NCBI RefSeq assembly: GCF_004348595.1
Contig: NZ_SMKD01000004.1
Coordinates: forward strand, 1 to 64,000
Direction: 5' to 3'
Source of the DNA: Micromonospora sp. KC723
Lineage (GTDB): Bacteria > Actinomycetota > Actinomycetes > Mycobacteriales > Micromonosporaceae
DNA length: 64,000 nt
In this document: positions 51,652 to 62,539 of the stretch, in pieces
Position numbering within the stretch: the stretch's first letter is position 1
How the letters are laid out: each line of letters starts with the position of its first letter
The notes under the pieces: generated by a model
Databases searched by the model: none
Seen by the model: the letters and a program-made list of their open reading frames with translations, nothing else
What the model was told of the DNA's origin: nothing
Translations under genes and position numbers: made by a program

Positions 51652-54135
51652 TCAATCCGCTCCCAGGGATTCCACGATCGGGCGGGCGAGGGCGTGGCGG
51701 GCCGGCAGAACGGACGCGGCCATTGCGGCCAGCGCCGCGACCACGAGGACCAACCCGAGCCGCCCCCACGGCAGCACCAGCGTGAACTCGCCGCTGAGGC
51801 GGGCGACCACCGCCATCGCAGCCGCGCTGACGCCGATGCCGAGACCCACCCCAAGCGCTGCGCCGACCAGCGCCACCAGCACCGCCTCGACGGCGAGCAT
51901 CGCCCGCATCCGGCCCCGGGTCAGCCCGACCGCGCGCAGCACGGCGTTCTCCCGGGTGCGCTCCACCACCGACAGGCTGAGCGTGTTGGCGACCCCGACC
52001 AGAGCGATGACCACGGCCAGGCCGAGCAGGGCGACGACGAACGCCAGCAGCAGGTCGACCGTGCCGGTGAGGGAGCTCTTGTACGCCGCCTGGTCCATAA
52101 GGTTCACCGTCGGGTACCGGGCCACCACCGACTCGACGGCCTCCCGGGCCCGCTGCAGGGGCACCCCGGCGGCCGGGTCGACCTCGGCGAGGAAGCCGCG
52201 CTCGGTCGGGAAGAGGCGGGCGAAGTCGGCGTCGGCCACGTCGACCACGTGCCCGGCCGGGACCGTGCTGCCGACCAGCGCGGGCCCGTCGTCGGCGACG
52301 ACGGCGGCCACCGTGAACGGCCGCCCTGCCAGGGTGACGCTGTCGCCGACCGCCCAACCCCGCGCCCGGGCCAGCTCGCGGTGCACCAGCACCCGGCCCG
52401 GCCCCAACCGGTCGGCGTCGCCGGCGTCCACAGCGGTCAGGGTGCGCCCGACCAGCGCCGGGTGGGCGGCCCGCAGTTCGATCCCGTCGCTGATCCGGCT
52501 GCGCCGCTCGTGCACGACGCCCAGCTCGCCGCGGGCGGCCAACTCGTCGACGAGCGGCCGGGGCAGGTGCCCGCCCACGCCGACGACCAGGAAGTCGACG
52601 CCGATCCGCTTGTCCACGGCCCGCTCGATGCCGGCCTTGACGCTGCCCGCTCCGACCACGAACGCGGACACCAGGCCGATGCCGATGACCAGGGCGGTGG
52701 CGGTCGAGGCGATCCGGCGCGGGTTGCGCACGGCGTTGGCCACGGCCAGGCCGGCGGTCGCCCCGAACAGCCGGCGCGCCGGCGCGCCGAGCATCCGCAC
52801 CAGCCCCGGCACCAGCACCGGCCCGAACAGCACGATGCCGAAGAACGCCAGCACCCCGCCGGCCGCGACCAGTGGCACCTGACCGACGGCCCCGGCCGAC
52901 GCCAGCGCCGCCACCCCGGCGGCGAGCACCAGCCCGCCCACGGCCAGCCGGACCCGGCCGGCCCGGCGGGTGGGCTGCACCGCCGCGTCGGCGAGCGCGG
53001 CCACCGGCGCGACCCCGGTGCCCCGCCAGGCGGGCACGGCCGCGGAGCCCACGGTGAGCGCGGTGCCCAGCAGCAGGCAGAACAGCACGGTCGGCGCGGT
53101 GACCGCGATCCCGCCGCCGGACATCGGCACGTCGAACGCGGAAAGCAGGGCGTCCAGGCCGACGGCGAGGCCGGCGCCGGCCGCCACGCCGAGCGCCGAG
53201 GCGGCCAGCCCGGTCAACGCCGCCTCCAGCAGGGTCGCCCGCAACACCTGCCCCCGGGTCGCGCCGACCAGCCGCAGCAGCGCCGTGCGCCGGGTGCGCT
53301 GGGCGAGCACGATGGCGAAGGTGTTGGCGATGACGAACCCGGCCACCACCACAGCCACCGCCGCGAAGGTGAGCAGGAGCAGGTTGAACTGTCTCAGGTC
53401 GCGGACCGCCGCGTCGACGGCGGCGTCGAGGATCGCCTGCCGCCCCTTCACCGTCACGTCGCCGCCGACCACGGCCGCCACCCGCCTGGCCAGCTCCGCC
53501 GCCCGCACGCCCGGCGCGGCGGCCACCATGATCCGGCCGTAGCCCTCCTGCTGCGACACGGCCAGGGCGTCGGGCCCGGCCAGGCCGATGAACGCCCCAC
53601 CGACATCCCGGGAGGTGCCAGCCACGTCGACCGTGCCGACCAGGGTGTACGGGCGGGCCTGCGCGCCGCTGCCACCCACGTTCACCGGCCCGCCGAGGAC
53701 GAACCCCTCCTCGGCGACGGTCGGCGCGTCCAGGACTACCTCGCCGGGGCGCTGCGGCAGCCGCCCGGCCACCACGTCGTACGACTGTAGGGTGGCCTCG
53801 GTGGGGATCGCGGCGAGGACGGCGTACCCGAGGACGGGCCGGCCGTCGGAGCCGACGACCCCGGCGGTGCCGGTCAGCTCCCCGGCCGCCGCGCTCACCC
53901 CGTCCACCGCGCGCACCCGCTCCACAAGGGCGGGCGGAATCGGGCCCCGCCCGGCGTACACGGCGAGGTCGGTGTGCCGGTCGAAGACGCCGGCCCGGTC
54001 GTACGCGCCGCGCTTCATCCCGTCGGTGAGGGTCAGGGTGCCGGCGACGAACGCGACGCCGAGCACCACGGCCAACGCGGACAGCAGTAGCCGCAGCGCG
54101 TCGGCGCGCATGGTACGCAGGGTCAGGCGGATCAT
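51652..54135 (-). CDS. FtsX/MacB-type ABC transporter permease
   Basis: An 827-aa two-module permease: helix 1 ([20 protein letters not shown]), a large extracytoplasmic MacB periplasmic-core-like domain (about 45-250), an FtsX block of three helices ([20 protein letters not shown] region to about 370), two central helices, a second extracytoplasmic domain (about 500-700), and a second FtsX block near the C-terminus ([40 protein letters not shown]). Couples to the ATPase 54132 (4-base ATGA overlap). This family exports lipids, lipoproteins or antimicrobial peptides by mechanotransmission. Control by the two-component system upstream suggests a cell-envelope stress or antibiotic resistance module. 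Confidence 0.92.
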   Translation of the reverse strand: MIRLTLRTMRADALRLLLSALAVVLGVAFVAGTLTLTDGMKRGAYDRAGVFDRHTDLAVYAGRGPIPPALVERVRAVDGVSAAAGELTGTAGVVGSDGRPVLGYAVLAAIPTEATLQSYDVVAGRLPQRPGEVVLDAPTVAEEGFVLGGPVNVGGSGAQARPYTLVGTVDVAGTSRDVGGAFIGLAGPDALAVSQQEGYGRIMVAAAPGVRAAELARRVAAVVGGDVTVKGRQAILDAAVDAAVRDLRQFNLLLLTFAAVAVVVAGFVIANTFAIVLAQRTRRTALLRLVGATRGQVLRATLLEAALTGLAASALGVAAGAGLAVGLDALLSAFDVPMSGGGIAVTAPTVLFCLLLGTALTVGSAAVPAWRGTGVAPVAALADAAVQPTRRAGRVRLAVGGLVLAAGVAALASAGAVGQVPLVAAGGVLAFFGIVLFGPVLVPGLVRMLGAPARRLFGATAGLAVANAVRNPRRIASTATALVIGIGLVSAFVVGAGSVKAGIERAVDKRIGVDFLVVGVGGHLPRPLVDELAARGELGVVHERRSRISDGIELRAAHPALVGRTLTAVDAGDADRLGPGRVLVHRELARARGWAVGDSVTLAGRPFTVAAVVADDGPALVGSTVPAGHVVDVADADFARLFPTERGFLAEVDPAAGVPLQRAREAVESVVARYPTVNLMDQAAYKSSLTGTVDLLLAFVVALLGLAVVIALVGVANTLSLSVVERTRENAVLRAVGLTRGRMRAMLAVEAVLVALVGAALGVGLGIGVSAAAMAVVARLSGEFTLVLPWGRLGLVLVVAALAAMAASVLPARHALARPIVESLGAD

Positions 54136-54920
54136 CGCCGGACCACCGTTCCCGCCCCGGCCGGGGCCGGGTCGAGGTGGGCGAGCGCGTCGAGGACGGC
54201 CTCGGCGGTCGGCGCGGCCAACTCGCGGACCAGCCGGCCGTCGACGAGGAAGACCACCCGGTCGGCGTGGCTCGCGGCGAACGGGTCGTGGGTCACCATC
54301 ACCACGGTCTGTCCGAGGGTGTCGACGGCCTCGCGCAGCAGCCGCAGCACCTCCGCGCCCGAGCGGGAGTCAAGATTGCCGGTGGGTTCGTCGGCGAAGA
54401 TCACCCACGGTCTGGTGATCAGGGCGCGGGCGACGGCGACCCGCTGCTGCTGGCCGCCGGAGAGCTCGGCGGGCCGGTGCCGCAGCCGGTCGGCCAGCCC
54501 GACGGCGGCGACCACCTGCCGCAACCAGCCCGGGTCGGGCCGGCGCCCGGCGATGGCCAGGGGCAACACGATGTTCTCCTCGGCCGTCAGCGCGGGCAGC
54601 AGGTTGAACTTCTGGAAGACGAAGCCGACGCGGTCGCGGCGCAGCAGGGTGAGCCGCCGGTCGTCGAGCCCGCCGACGTCGGCGTCGCCGATGCGCACCG
54701 CGCCGGCGGTGGGCCGGTCCAGGCCGGCGAGGCAGTGCATGAGAGTGGACTTGCCGGAGCCGGACGGGCCCATGATGGCGGTGAACCGGCCGGCGGCGAA
54801 GTCGAGGTCGACGCCGTCGAGGGCGACGACGCGGGACTGGCCGGCGCCGTACTCCTTGCGCAGGGTGCGGGCGGTGACCGCGACGCCGGCGGAGGGAAAC
54901 GCGGGAGGTGGTACGGACAC
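54132..54920 (-). CDS. ABC transporter ATP-binding protein (MacB/LolD family)
   Basis: A 262-aa ATPase. Walker [20 protein letters not shown]-loop [17 protein letters not shown], signature [15 protein letters not shown], Walker [14 protein letters not shown] and H-loop VVMVTHDP are all intact. The DEPTGNLDS form is diagnostic of the LolD/MacB/BceA group. ATGA overlap with the permease; 147 bases downstream of the response-regulator stop, so it may have its own promoter there. Confidence 0.95.
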   Translation of the reverse strand: MSVPPPAFPSAGVAVTARTLRKEYGAGQSRVVALDGVDLDFAAGRFTAIMGPSGSGKSTLMHCLAGLDRPTAGAVRIGDADVGGLDDRRLTLLRRDRVGFVFQKFNLLPALTAEENIVLPLAIAGRRPDPGWLRQVVAAVGLADRLRHRPAELSGGQQQRVAVARALITRPWVIFADEPTGNLDSRSGAEVLRLLREAVDTLGQTVVMVTHDPFAASHADRVVFLVDGRLVRELAAPTAEAVLDALAHLDPAPAGAGTVVRR

Positions 54921-55067
54921 GTCGGTGCTCCCCCTGAAGGCGGTGGCTGGTACGCCCTCGACGCTATGGGCGGCGTCGACGCGCCGCGTCCGCCCGCGCG
55001 CTCGGTCCCCGTGCTCCCGCAGGTGTCCCGGCGGCGCCTGGCCGTACGACCCGGGTCGTACCCGCCG

Positions 55068-55733
55068 TCAGCCCCCGGGGGTGACCAGGCCGCTCTCGTA
55101 CGCCAGGACCACGGCCTGCACCCGGTCGCGCAGTCGCAGCTTGGCCAGGATCCGCCCGACGTGCGTCTTCACGGTCGCCTCGGCGACGTGCACCCGGGCG
55201 GCGATCTCCGCGTTGGACAGGCCCTGCGCCACCAGCAGGAGGATCTCGCGCTCCCGCTCGGTGAGCTGTGCCAGCCGGGGGTCGGCGGCTGGGCCGGGGC
55301 CGAGCTGGCCGGCGAACCGGTCGAGCAGCCGGCGGGTGATCGACGGGGCCACCACGGAGTCACCCTCGGCGACCACCCGGATCGCGGCGAGCAGTTCCTC
55401 CGGTGGCACGTTCTTCAGCAGGAAGCCGCTCGCGCCGGCCTGGAGGGCGGCGAACGCGTCGGCCTCGGTGTCGAATGTGGTGAGCACCAGCACCCGGGGC
55501 CGCCCGCCGGGCCGGTCGGCGCAGATCCGCCGGGTGGCCTCCACCCCGTCCATGGTCGGCATCCGGATGTCCATCACCACCACGTCGGCCTCGACGCGGT
55601 CGAGCAGCCGCAGCGCGTCGGCACCGTCGATGGCCTCGCCGACCACGGTCAGGTCAGGCTGGGAGCCCAGCACCATCCGGAACCCCGCGCGCACCAGCGC
55701 CTGGTCGTCCACGATCACCACGCGGACCGTCAT
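55068..55733 (-). CDS. NarL/DesR-type response regulator
   Basis: A 221-aa protein from ATG 55733, which overlaps the kinase stop (ATGA). Receiver: [18 protein letters not shown], Asp in [14 protein letters not shown], Thr in [10 protein letters not shown], Lys in [59 protein letters not shown]. Probably activates the ABC exporter genes just downstream. Confidence 0.95.
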   Translation of the reverse strand: MTVRVVIVDDQALVRAGFRMVLGSQPDLTVVGEAIDGADALRLLDRVEADVVVMDIRMPTMDGVEATRRICADRPGGRPRVLVLTTFDTEADAFAALQAGASGFLLKNVPPEELLAAIRVVAEGDSVVAPSITRRLLDRFAGQLGPGPAADPRLAQLTEREREILLLVAQGLSNAEIAARVHVAEATVKTHVGRILAKLRLRDRVQAVVLAYESGLVTPGG

Positions 55734-56950
55734 GCCATCACCTCCGTCGCCGGTGACGGTAGCGGCAGTCGCGCCTCGACCTGCCACCCCCCGGCCGTCC
55801 TCGGGCCGACGGTGAGGCTGCCGTCGTACACCGTCACCCGCTCGCGCATGCCGATCAGGCCGTGGCCGCTGGACGGCGCGGGGCGGACCACCGGCCGGCC
55901 GTGCCCGTCGTCGGCGGCCCGGACCACGACGGCGTCGGCGGTGTGGGCGAGACTCAGCGCGACGGTCGCGCCGACCCCGGCGTGCTTGAGGGCGTTCGTC
56001 AGCGCCTCCTGCACCACCCGGTACACGGTCAGCTCCAGCCCCGGCGGCAGGGCCGGCGGCTCGCCGGTGACCGTCGCGTCGATGCGCAGCCCGGCGGCGC
56101 GGAACCGGTCCAGCAGCTCGGGCAGCTCCACCAGCGCGGGCCGCCGGTGCGCCGGCTCAGCCGACAGCCCCGCGGGCCCCGCCCCGTCCAGCCCGGCCGC
56201 CGGTTCGGGGGCGCTCGTCTCCCGCAGCACCCCCACCAGTCGGCGCATCTCCTCCAGCGCCTGCCGGCCGGTGTCGGCGACCACCCGCACCGCCTCCCGA
56301 GCGATCTGCGGATCCCGGTCGAACAGGTAACGGGCCCCGTCGGCCTGCACGATCATCACGGCCATGCTGTGCGCCACCACGTCGTGCAGTTCACGGGCGA
56401 TGCGAGTGCGTTCCTCGGCCACCGCCGCGCGGGACTCGGCCTCCCGCTCCCGTTCCAGGGTCGCGGCGCGTTCCTCCAGGCTGAACACGTAGAGCCGGCG
56501 GGTGCGCACGTTCAGCCCCATCAGCCAGACCGCGCCGGTGACCAGCGCGAACCAGATCGCCGAGGCCCACCAGGCCACGGCGTTCTCGACCTGGAGCGCG
56601 GCCAGCACCACTCCGACGGCGGCGACGACACCGGCGACGATGCCGTCGCGCAGCCGGTCGGCGTACTTCACCACGCTGTACAGGGCGATCAGCACGGCCA
56701 CGTCGAAAGCCAACGGTCCCCAGCCGGCGGCCACCTGGACTCCGGCGAGCACGGCGACCACCGCCGTCACCGCCGAGGGGTGGGTGCGCCGGAACAGCAG
56801 AGTCGCGGCCATCGCCGCACCGACGCCGGTGGCCCACCAGCCGCCGGGCGGTTTGAGTGCCCCGGACAGGCCGACCAGCACCACGAAGCCGGAGACCGCC
56901 ACGTCGAAGGCCACGCTGCGCAGCGGCCGGCCGAACAGGATCTGCCTCAC
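55730..56950 (-). CDS. DesK/NarL-family sensor histidine kinase
   Basis: A 406-aa kinase with four to six N-terminal helices (about 10-150), a coiled stretch ([20 protein letters not shown]), H-box [21 protein letters not shown]-box [16 protein letters not shown] and G-box/lid [11 protein letters not shown]. Short loops suggest membrane-internal sensing, as in envelope-stress kinases. First gene of a four-gene minus-strand set: kinase, regulator, ATPase, permease. Confidence 0.95.
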   Translation of the reverse strand: MRQILFGRPLRSVAFDVAVSGFVVLVGLSGALKPPGGWWATGVGAAMAATLLFRRTHPSAVTAVVAVLAGVQVAAGWGPLAFDVAVLIALYSVVKYADRLRDGIVAGVVAAVGVVLAALQVENAVAWWASAIWFALVTGAVWLMGLNVRTRRLYVFSLEERAATLEREREAESRAAVAEERTRIARELHDVVAHSMAVMIVQADGARYLFDRDPQIAREAVRVVADTGRQALEEMRRLVGVLRETSAPEPAAGLDGAGPAGLSAEPAHRRPALVELPELLDRFRAAGLRIDATVTGEPPALPPGLELTVYRVVQEALTNALKHAGVGATVALSLAHTADAVVVRAADDGHGRPVVRPAPSSGHGLIGMRERVTVYDGSLTVGPRTAGGWQVEARLPLPSPATEVMA

Positions 56951-57232
56951 GGCCCCCCAGCGTACGGGGCGGCGGCGATCGCGCGGGCGTGGCGGCGGTC
57001 AGATGTACAGGAGTCGCGTCCACCGTCGTTTGATACCTCCCGGCGCCTGATTCTCATATTCACGTTCCGCCGCATCCGGGAATTGCTACCTCCCCGGCAA
57101 ATGCGGACGCCCCTTGAGCAATCGACAGTCTCGGCTGTTTCATTTACGGCGGCCTCTGCCATACAGTGGTCGAGCCGGGTCACCGGAACAATTCTCCGCC
57201 ATTCGACCCACCATCCGTCGAAAGGAATCAGC

Positions 57233-58264
57233 ATGGAAATCGCGCTGACACGTCCACGCCCGCGGCGTACGGCCCGTCTGCTGTTCGGCGCCCTGATGAC
57301 CGCCGCGCTGGCGTTCTCCGTTGGCGGCACCGCCACAGCGGCGATCGACAAGGGCGGCATGACCGTGAACGCCCGCACCGACGTCTACATCAAGGACATC
57401 CCGTCGGACACGGGGTACGAACCGCACGGTGCCATCTACTCGTCGTTCTTCAACAGCCCGGACATCAAGATCTGCCCCACCGCGATCGAGTGCGCCTCGC
57501 ACACGAACCCGGTCGTCGGGTCGACGAGCTACATTTTCGTGAACCTGCGGAACAATGGCCCGTACGGTTCCGGAATCAGCAACGGGACGCTGAGGGCGTA
57601 CTACACCACCTCCGGTGGCGGCGCGAACTGGCCGATCCACTGGACGCCGATCGGCTCGAAGAGCCTGCCGGTCGCGCCCGGGGTCACCACGACGTCGATC
57701 GCGTGGCCGAACGTGCCCTCCCTCGGGCACTTCTGCCTGCTGCTGCGCTGGGAGTCGGCGACCGACCCGATGCTGTTCGAGGGCACCTCGACCTCCATCA
57801 ACACGCAGTACAACAACAACATCGCCTGGAAGAACGCCGACACCGTCTCGGCGGTCGGCGGCGTGGTCAGCGACCGGCCGTTCGCTCTGGCGAACGCCCT
57901 GGCCGAGCCGGCCCCGTTCGATCTCGCGTTCCGGCCGCTCGGCGAGCCGGTCCCGGGGGCCAAGATCGTCGCCGACCTCGGGCCGGAACTGTTCGAGCGC
58001 TGGCGGGCCGCCGGTGGGCAGGGTGAGGGCATCCAGGTGGTCGGCAGGACCTCCGTGCAGGTCATCGACCCGTACAGGGCGCAGATCAAGGGCCTGCTGA
58101 TCAAGCCGGAGGAGCGGCCCGTGGTGAAGCTGAGCTTCGCCACCGGCGAGACGCTGCAGAAGGCGTACACCCTCCGGGTCGTCCAGGTCGGCCCGGCACG
58201 CAAGCTCGGGGAGAGCTACGACGTCGGCGGGGTGGATTACACCTTCGTGCCGGGTCGGGGCTGA
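57233..58264 (+). CDS. Secreted protein of unknown function
   Basis: A 343-aa exported protein, AAAGGA 7 bases before the ATG. Signal peptide MEIALTRPRPRRTARLLFGA to about residue 40 (ATAAIDKGG). The mature part is beta-rich: DVYIKDIPSDTGYEPHGAIY, SPDIKICPTAIECASHTNPV, SYIFVNLRNNGPYGSGISNG, FCLLLRWESATDPMLFEGTS, and a C-terminal sheet ending SYDVGGVDYTFVPG. The DI(K/R)(I/V)C ... YIFV.LRN.GP pattern recalls adhesin-like or CARDB-like Ig folds. No catalytic motif. A long AT-richer leader (56951-57232) contains its promoter; a 14-bp hairpin lies at 58328. Confidence 0.75.
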   Translation: MEIALTRPRPRRTARLLFGALMTAALAFSVGGTATAAIDKGGMTVNARTDVYIKDIPSDTGYEPHGAIYSSFFNSPDIKICPTAIECASHTNPVVGSTSYIFVNLRNNGPYGSGISNGTLRAYYTTSGGGANWPIHWTPIGSKSLPVAPGVTTTSIAWPNVPSLGHFCLLLRWESATDPMLFEGTSTSINTQYNNNIAWKNADTVSAVGGVVSDRPFALANALAEPAPFDLAFRPLGEPVPGAKIVADLGPELFERWRAAGGQGEGIQVVGRTSVQVIDPYRAQIKGLLIKPEERPVVKLSFATGETLQKAYTLRVVQVGPARKLGESYDVGGVDYTFVPGRG

Positions 58265-58327
58265 TCGAGGGGGACGGTGGGCCGGATGCCGGGATCACCC
58301 CGGTCGCCGGCCCACCGGCACGACGCG

Positions 58328-58364
58328 CTGACCGCCGCCGCCACGGGATCGCGGCGGCGGTCAG
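58328..58364. terminator. Strong hairpin after the secreted-protein gene
   Basis: CTGACCGCCGCCGC and GCGGCGGCGGTCAG form a perfect 14-bp stem with a 9-base loop, 64 bases after the stop at 58264. It probably ends that transcript. 58365-58740 beyond it has only gene debris on the minus strand. Confidence 0.65.
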
Positions 58365-58747
58365 CCGCGCCCGGGGTGGGGAGCCGGGGCGTAGAACACC
58401 GACCAGCGGGTGTGGCCCTGCCGGACGTCGTTGGAGGGTCCAGCGGCTCCGCCTCCCGCAGCGCGGCGCTGCCGCAGGCCGCCACGATCGCGGTCACCAT
58501 GGCGCTGCTCCGGGCCGACCACCGACGGCGGGGGCGTCGCGGGCAGAGGCTACGCCGACTTGCCCTCGATCGCCTCGGGGTGAGGGCGGGACGGCCGCCG
58601 GATGGGCCTGTCAGCGTGCCGGTAGGCACGGGTGCTTCCGCCCCGCCTCGCGTCATCGATGCCCTCACGGTCGCTCCGTCCGGCCGAATCGTACGCGCTG
58701 GCGACCGCCTCCCAGAAGCATCGACCGATGGAGAACCGTACACCTAC

Positions 58748-58828
58748 GCGATGTTCGGGCAGCTTCTCGTCATCGCGGACAGTGCGGCAGCAGCGGTTGA
58801 TCCAGGCGACGTTCGTGCTGCCATCCAA
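58748..58828 (-). mobile_element. IS5-type transposase C-terminal remnant
   Basis: The minus strand reads STNVAWINRCCRTVRDDEKL and PEHR. This resembles the (T/F)AWINRxRRTVRDYERLPEH C-terminal signature of IS5/IS4-type DDE transposases in actinobacteria, with several substitutions. The catalytic region is not found. Confidence 0.45.
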
Positions 58829-58948
58829 CGTCTGGGGAGGGGCTGGAAGCCGACTTGCCGGGACGCCGCACGGATTTGATCGGGAGGTGTGGTCGTCGCC
58901 CGGCGCGGTGCTGGGCGCCAGCCGTGCTCCGGGCGGACGCTGAGCGTG

Positions 58949-61162
58949 TTACCGACTGGTGGCGAGGCGGTGGTCGAGGGCGGTGTGGCGGCGGCCGGCG
59001 CTGACGGTGCGTACGGCGGCGTTGAGGGCGCGGCGGGAGCCGACGAGGACGACGAGTTGTTTGGCGCGGGTGACGGCGGTGTAGAGCAGGTTGCGTTGCA
59101 GCATCATCCAGGCGCTGGTGGTCAGGGGGATGACGACGGCGGGGTATTCGGAGCCTTGGGAGCGGTGGATGGTCATGGCGTAGGCGTGGGCGAGTTCGTC
59201 GAGTTCGTCGAAGTCGTAGTCGATGGTCTCGTCCTCGTCGGTGCGTACCGTCAGGGTCTGCTCTTCGGTCGAGAGGTGGGTGACGATGCCGAGGGTTCCG
59301 TTGAAGACGCCTGCCTGGCCCTTGTCGTAGTTGTTGCGGATCTGGGTGACCTTGTCGCCGACGCGGAACACCCGCCCGCCCATCCGCCGCTCGGGCTGCC
59401 CCTCGCGATGTGGGGTGAGCTTCTGCTGCAGCAGGCCGTTGAGGGCGCCGGCGCCGGCGGGACCGCGGTGCATGGGAGTGAGGACCTGCACGTCCCGACG
59501 GGGGTCGAGGCCGAAGCGGGCGGGGATGCGAGTACAGGCGACGTCGACGGTGAGGGCGGCGCTGGCGTCGGTGTCGTCACAGGCGAACAGGAAGAAGTCC
59601 GGCAGGCCCTGCAGGACGGGTGGCCGGCCGGCGTTGATGCGGTGGGCGTTGGTGACCACGCCGGACTAGGTGGCTTGGCGGAAGATCTGGGTCAGCCGTA
59701 CCCGGGGGATGGTGGGGGCGGTGAGCAGGTCCCGCAGGACCTCGCCGGCGCCGACGGAGGGAAGTTGGTCGACGTCGCCGACGAGGAGCAGGTGCGCGCC
59801 GGGTGGGACGGCTTTGACGAGCTTGTTGGCGAGGATGAGGTCGAGCATGGAGGCCTCGTCGACGACGAGCAGGTCGACGTCGAGGGGGTTGTCCCGGTCG
59901 TAGGAGGCGTCCCCGCCGGGGCGTAGCTGCAGCAGCCGGTGCACGGTGGCGGCGGGGTGACCGGTGAGCTCGGACAGGCGTTTGGCGGCACGTCCGGTCG
60001 GGGCGACGAGGGTGACCTTGGCTTTCTTGGCGGCGGCGAGTTCGACGATGGAGCGGACGGTGAAACTCTTGCCGCAGCCCGGTCCGCCGGTGAGCACCGC
60101 GACCTTCGAGGTCAACGCGAGTCGGACGGCCTGTTCCTGCTCGGGGGCGAGGTCGTTGCCGGTGCGCGCCCTCAACCAGGTGAGGGCCTTGGTCCAGTCG
60201 ACGCCCGCGAAGTGGGGTAGCCGGTCGGCGCGGCCGTTCAGCAGCCGCGTCAGCGAGGAGGCGAGGGACTGCTCGGCGCGGTGCATCGGCACCAGGTACA
60301 CCGCCTGCACCGGCTCTCCGCCGCTGCCCGGGAGGGTTTCGCGCACGACGCCCTCGTCGGCGACCAGGTCGTCCAGGCAACGGCTGACGAGGTCGGCGGG
60401 CACGTCGAGGATCTTCGTGGCGTCGGCGACCAGCTCCGGCTCGGGTAAATAGCAGTGGCCGTTGTCGGTGGCCTCGGAGAGCGTGTACTGCAGGCCGGCC
60501 ATGACCCGCTGCGGGCTGTCGTGCGGGATCCCCACCGACCGGGCGACAGTGTCGGCGGTCTTGAACCCGATACCCCACACGTCGGCGGCCAGCCGGTACG
60601 GCTCCTTCGTCACCACATCGGTGGACGCGTCGCCGTACTGCTTGTAGATCCGTACCGCCAGGGACGTCGAGACGCCGACGCCCTGCAGGAAGACCATCAC
60701 CTCCTTGATGGCCTTCTGTTCCTCCCACGCCGCCGTGATCTTCGCGGTGCGTTTCGGTCCCAAACCGGGCACCTCGACCAGCCGTGCCGGCTCTTCCTCG
60801 ATGATTCTCAGGGTGTCCAGGCCGAAGTGCGCGACGATCCGTTCGGCGAACACCGGCCCGATGCCCTTGACCAGTCCTGAACCGAGGTAGCGCTGGATGC
60901 CCTGGATCGTCGCCGGCAACACGGTGGTGTAGGAGTCGACCTCGAACTGCCGGCCGTACTTCGGATGCGACGACCACCGGCCGCGCAGCCGCAGGCTCTC
61001 CCCCGGCTGCGCGCCCAACAACGCACCCACCACCGTCAGCAGGTCGTTGCTGCGGTCGGTGGCGACGCGGGCGACGGTGTAGCCGGTCTCCTCGTTGACA
61101 TAGGTCAGCCGCTCGAGCACCGCGTCCAGGGTGGCCTGCGACAGACGGGACGAAGCGGTCAC
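58949..61162 (-). pseudogene. recD2: recD2-type ATP-dependent DNA helicase split by an in-frame amber codon
   Basis: From GTG 61162 (VTASSRLSQATLDAVLERLT) the frame encodes RecD2: N-terminal OB/helix-hairpin-helix region (TYVNEETGYTVARVA, LVKGIGPVFAERIV, VPGLGPKRTAKI), Walker A LTGGPGCGKSFTV (359-366), VAPTGRAAKRLSE, Walker B LLVVDEASMLDL, GDVDQLPSVG, and IFRQAT at 498. Codon 499 is TAG (59666-59668). The same frame then continues SGVVTNAHRINAGRP, TPMHRGPAGAGALN, FRVGDKVTQIRNNYDKG and HAYAMTIHRSQGSEYPAVVI to a stop at 58949. Relatives have Gln at this place, so CAG to TAG explains the break. A GTG nine bases further on (59659) could restart translation of the second half, but helicase motifs V and VI would be on a separate chain. 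Confidence 0.88.
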
Positions 61163-61390
61163 GCAGCCATCCTGCCGTATTCCGGGGCCGGACAAGCAGC
61201 CGTGTCCTGGCCCGGCCCCAACGCCAAAGGCTTCCTTCCGTCGCGCCTGGCCGGTCCAATGGGTTGCCTGCCGCAGTGGTCCTCGCCGAGTGAGCCGCAA
61301 GTGGCCCATTTCGTGGCACCGGCCGATCGCAGCATGGACAGGTGCCACCCGCGGCTCCACACGCGCGGCACCTGTCGAGAGGAGAGCATC

Positions 61391-62305
61391 ATGCGCCGAT
61401 CGCTTCCGGTGCTTCTGTCCGCCGTACTGTCCACCTTGGCCGTAGTGGGTCTGCACTCATCCGCCGCGATGGCCAGGCCCGCCGCGGCCCAGGCGTCCCC
61501 CGGGCAAACCGCCGCGGCCACGTCCGGGACGGTGGCGCACACGTGGTTCACCGGCACGCTGGCCGCCGGCGCAACGAGGAACGCTGTCTGGCGGAACGTC
61601 CTGACCGACCACGCCTACCACGTCAGCCTCTCACCGGTCGGTGCGGGCACCTCCAACGCCTGCCGTTTCCAGGTCACCCGCGTCTGGAACGAGCAGCGTC
61701 CGGAGGGAAACAAAGACTTCTGGTACACCATCCAGAACATCGGCTCCATCGCCTGCGCGGCGAACGTCATTGTGTACCGGATCCCTGGCGAGATCGTCAG
61801 GTCGACCGGCGGCATCGCGCCCGGCGCGACGAAGCAGTTCGCGGAGATCGCCATTGACGACTGGAAGATCTACCGGCTGGGCCTGTTGCCCTCCGGGTCC
61901 ACGAGTAGCGACCCGTGCAAGCTCGAAGTCACTCGCGTCCGGTACACGCACCGCTTCCAGGGCGATGTCGCGACGGTCTTCGACCTGGCCTACGAGGTGA
62001 AGAATGTCGGCAGCATCACCTGCCAGGGTGACGTCGTGCTCGGCTCGACTCCGATCGAACACTCCTGGTCGATCGGCGCACTCGCCCCCAACTGGCAGCG
62101 TACCGAACACTGGAACAACGCTCCCGCGGCGACCGCGTTCGTGCCGGGGGTGCAGCCGAGCCTCGGCTGCGAGCTGGAGCTGACGGGTTCCCACGACGTC
62201 CAGGTGATCAACAGCAACGGCACCGTCGAACGGGAGGTCCACCTCACCGCCAAGAACGTCGACACGAAGACGTGCGACGGGAACTACACCCTCGCGTCCA
62301 TCTGA
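61391..62305 (+). CDS. Secreted protein with three Cys-paired beta repeats, function unknown
   Basis: A 304-aa exported protein; AGGAGAG 5-10 bases before ATG 61391. Signal peptide MRRSLPVLLSAVLSTLAVVG to about residue 35. The mature part has three similar modules, each starting and ending in Cys: CRFQVTRVWNEQRPEGNKDF to IGSIACAANVIV; CKLEVTRVRYTHRFQGDVAT to VGSITCQGDVVL; CELELTGSHDVQVINSNGTV to VDTKTCDGNYTL. Each has the shape Cys-(beta)-x~30-N(V/I)-(G/D)-x-(I/K)-x-C, probably one disulfide-locked Ig-like sandwich per unit. No enzyme motif and no known family. Divergent from recD2 across about 230 bases. Confidence 0.78.
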   Translation: MRRSLPVLLSAVLSTLAVVGLHSSAAMARPAAAQASPGQTAAATSGTVAHTWFTGTLAAGATRNAVWRNVLTDHAYHVSLSPVGAGTSNACRFQVTRVWNEQRPEGNKDFWYTIQNIGSIACAANVIVYRIPGEIVRSTGGIAPGATKQFAEIAIDDWKIYRLGLLPSGSTSSDPCKLEVTRVRYTHRFQGDVATVFDLAYEVKNVGSITCQGDVVLGSTPIEHSWSIGALAPNWQRTEHWNNAPAATAFVPGVQPSLGCELELTGSHDVQVINSNGTVEREVHLTAKNVDTKTCDGNYTLASI

Positions 62306-62539
62306 ACACGACCCGTTACGGTGGCCCGGCGACCTCGCCGGGCCACCGCCCGTGGCACGCCGACGTCCGACAACCGACCCGACCATCGGGACTGTCCTCA
62401 CACGATGTGGGCGGCAGCGCGGTCGCTAGGTTCCGCCAGGGCTACCGCCCACTGCTGGCCAAGCACACCACGTGGAAACCCGCCCGGCCGGCACGCGGCC
62501 CCGCGCCCCGAGGGCCGAGGGGCGGGGCGTCCCGACGGT

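Noticed and set aside
51091-53790. 899-aa plus-strand open frame
   Set aside because: It is antisense to the FtsX-type permease; composition is Gly/Arg/His/Gln-rich with no domain, an artefact of high GC.
54177-57230. Long plus-strand frames opposite the ATPase, regulator and kinase genes
   Set aside because: They are complements of well-supported minus-strand genes. Only the part from ATG 57233 is a true gene.
58277-58743. Minus-strand coding-like pieces (MVTAIVAACGSAALREAE and a separate tail RQGHTRWSVFYAPAPH)
   Set aside because: They lie in different frames and match no family I know. They may be another fossil, but the support is too thin to list.
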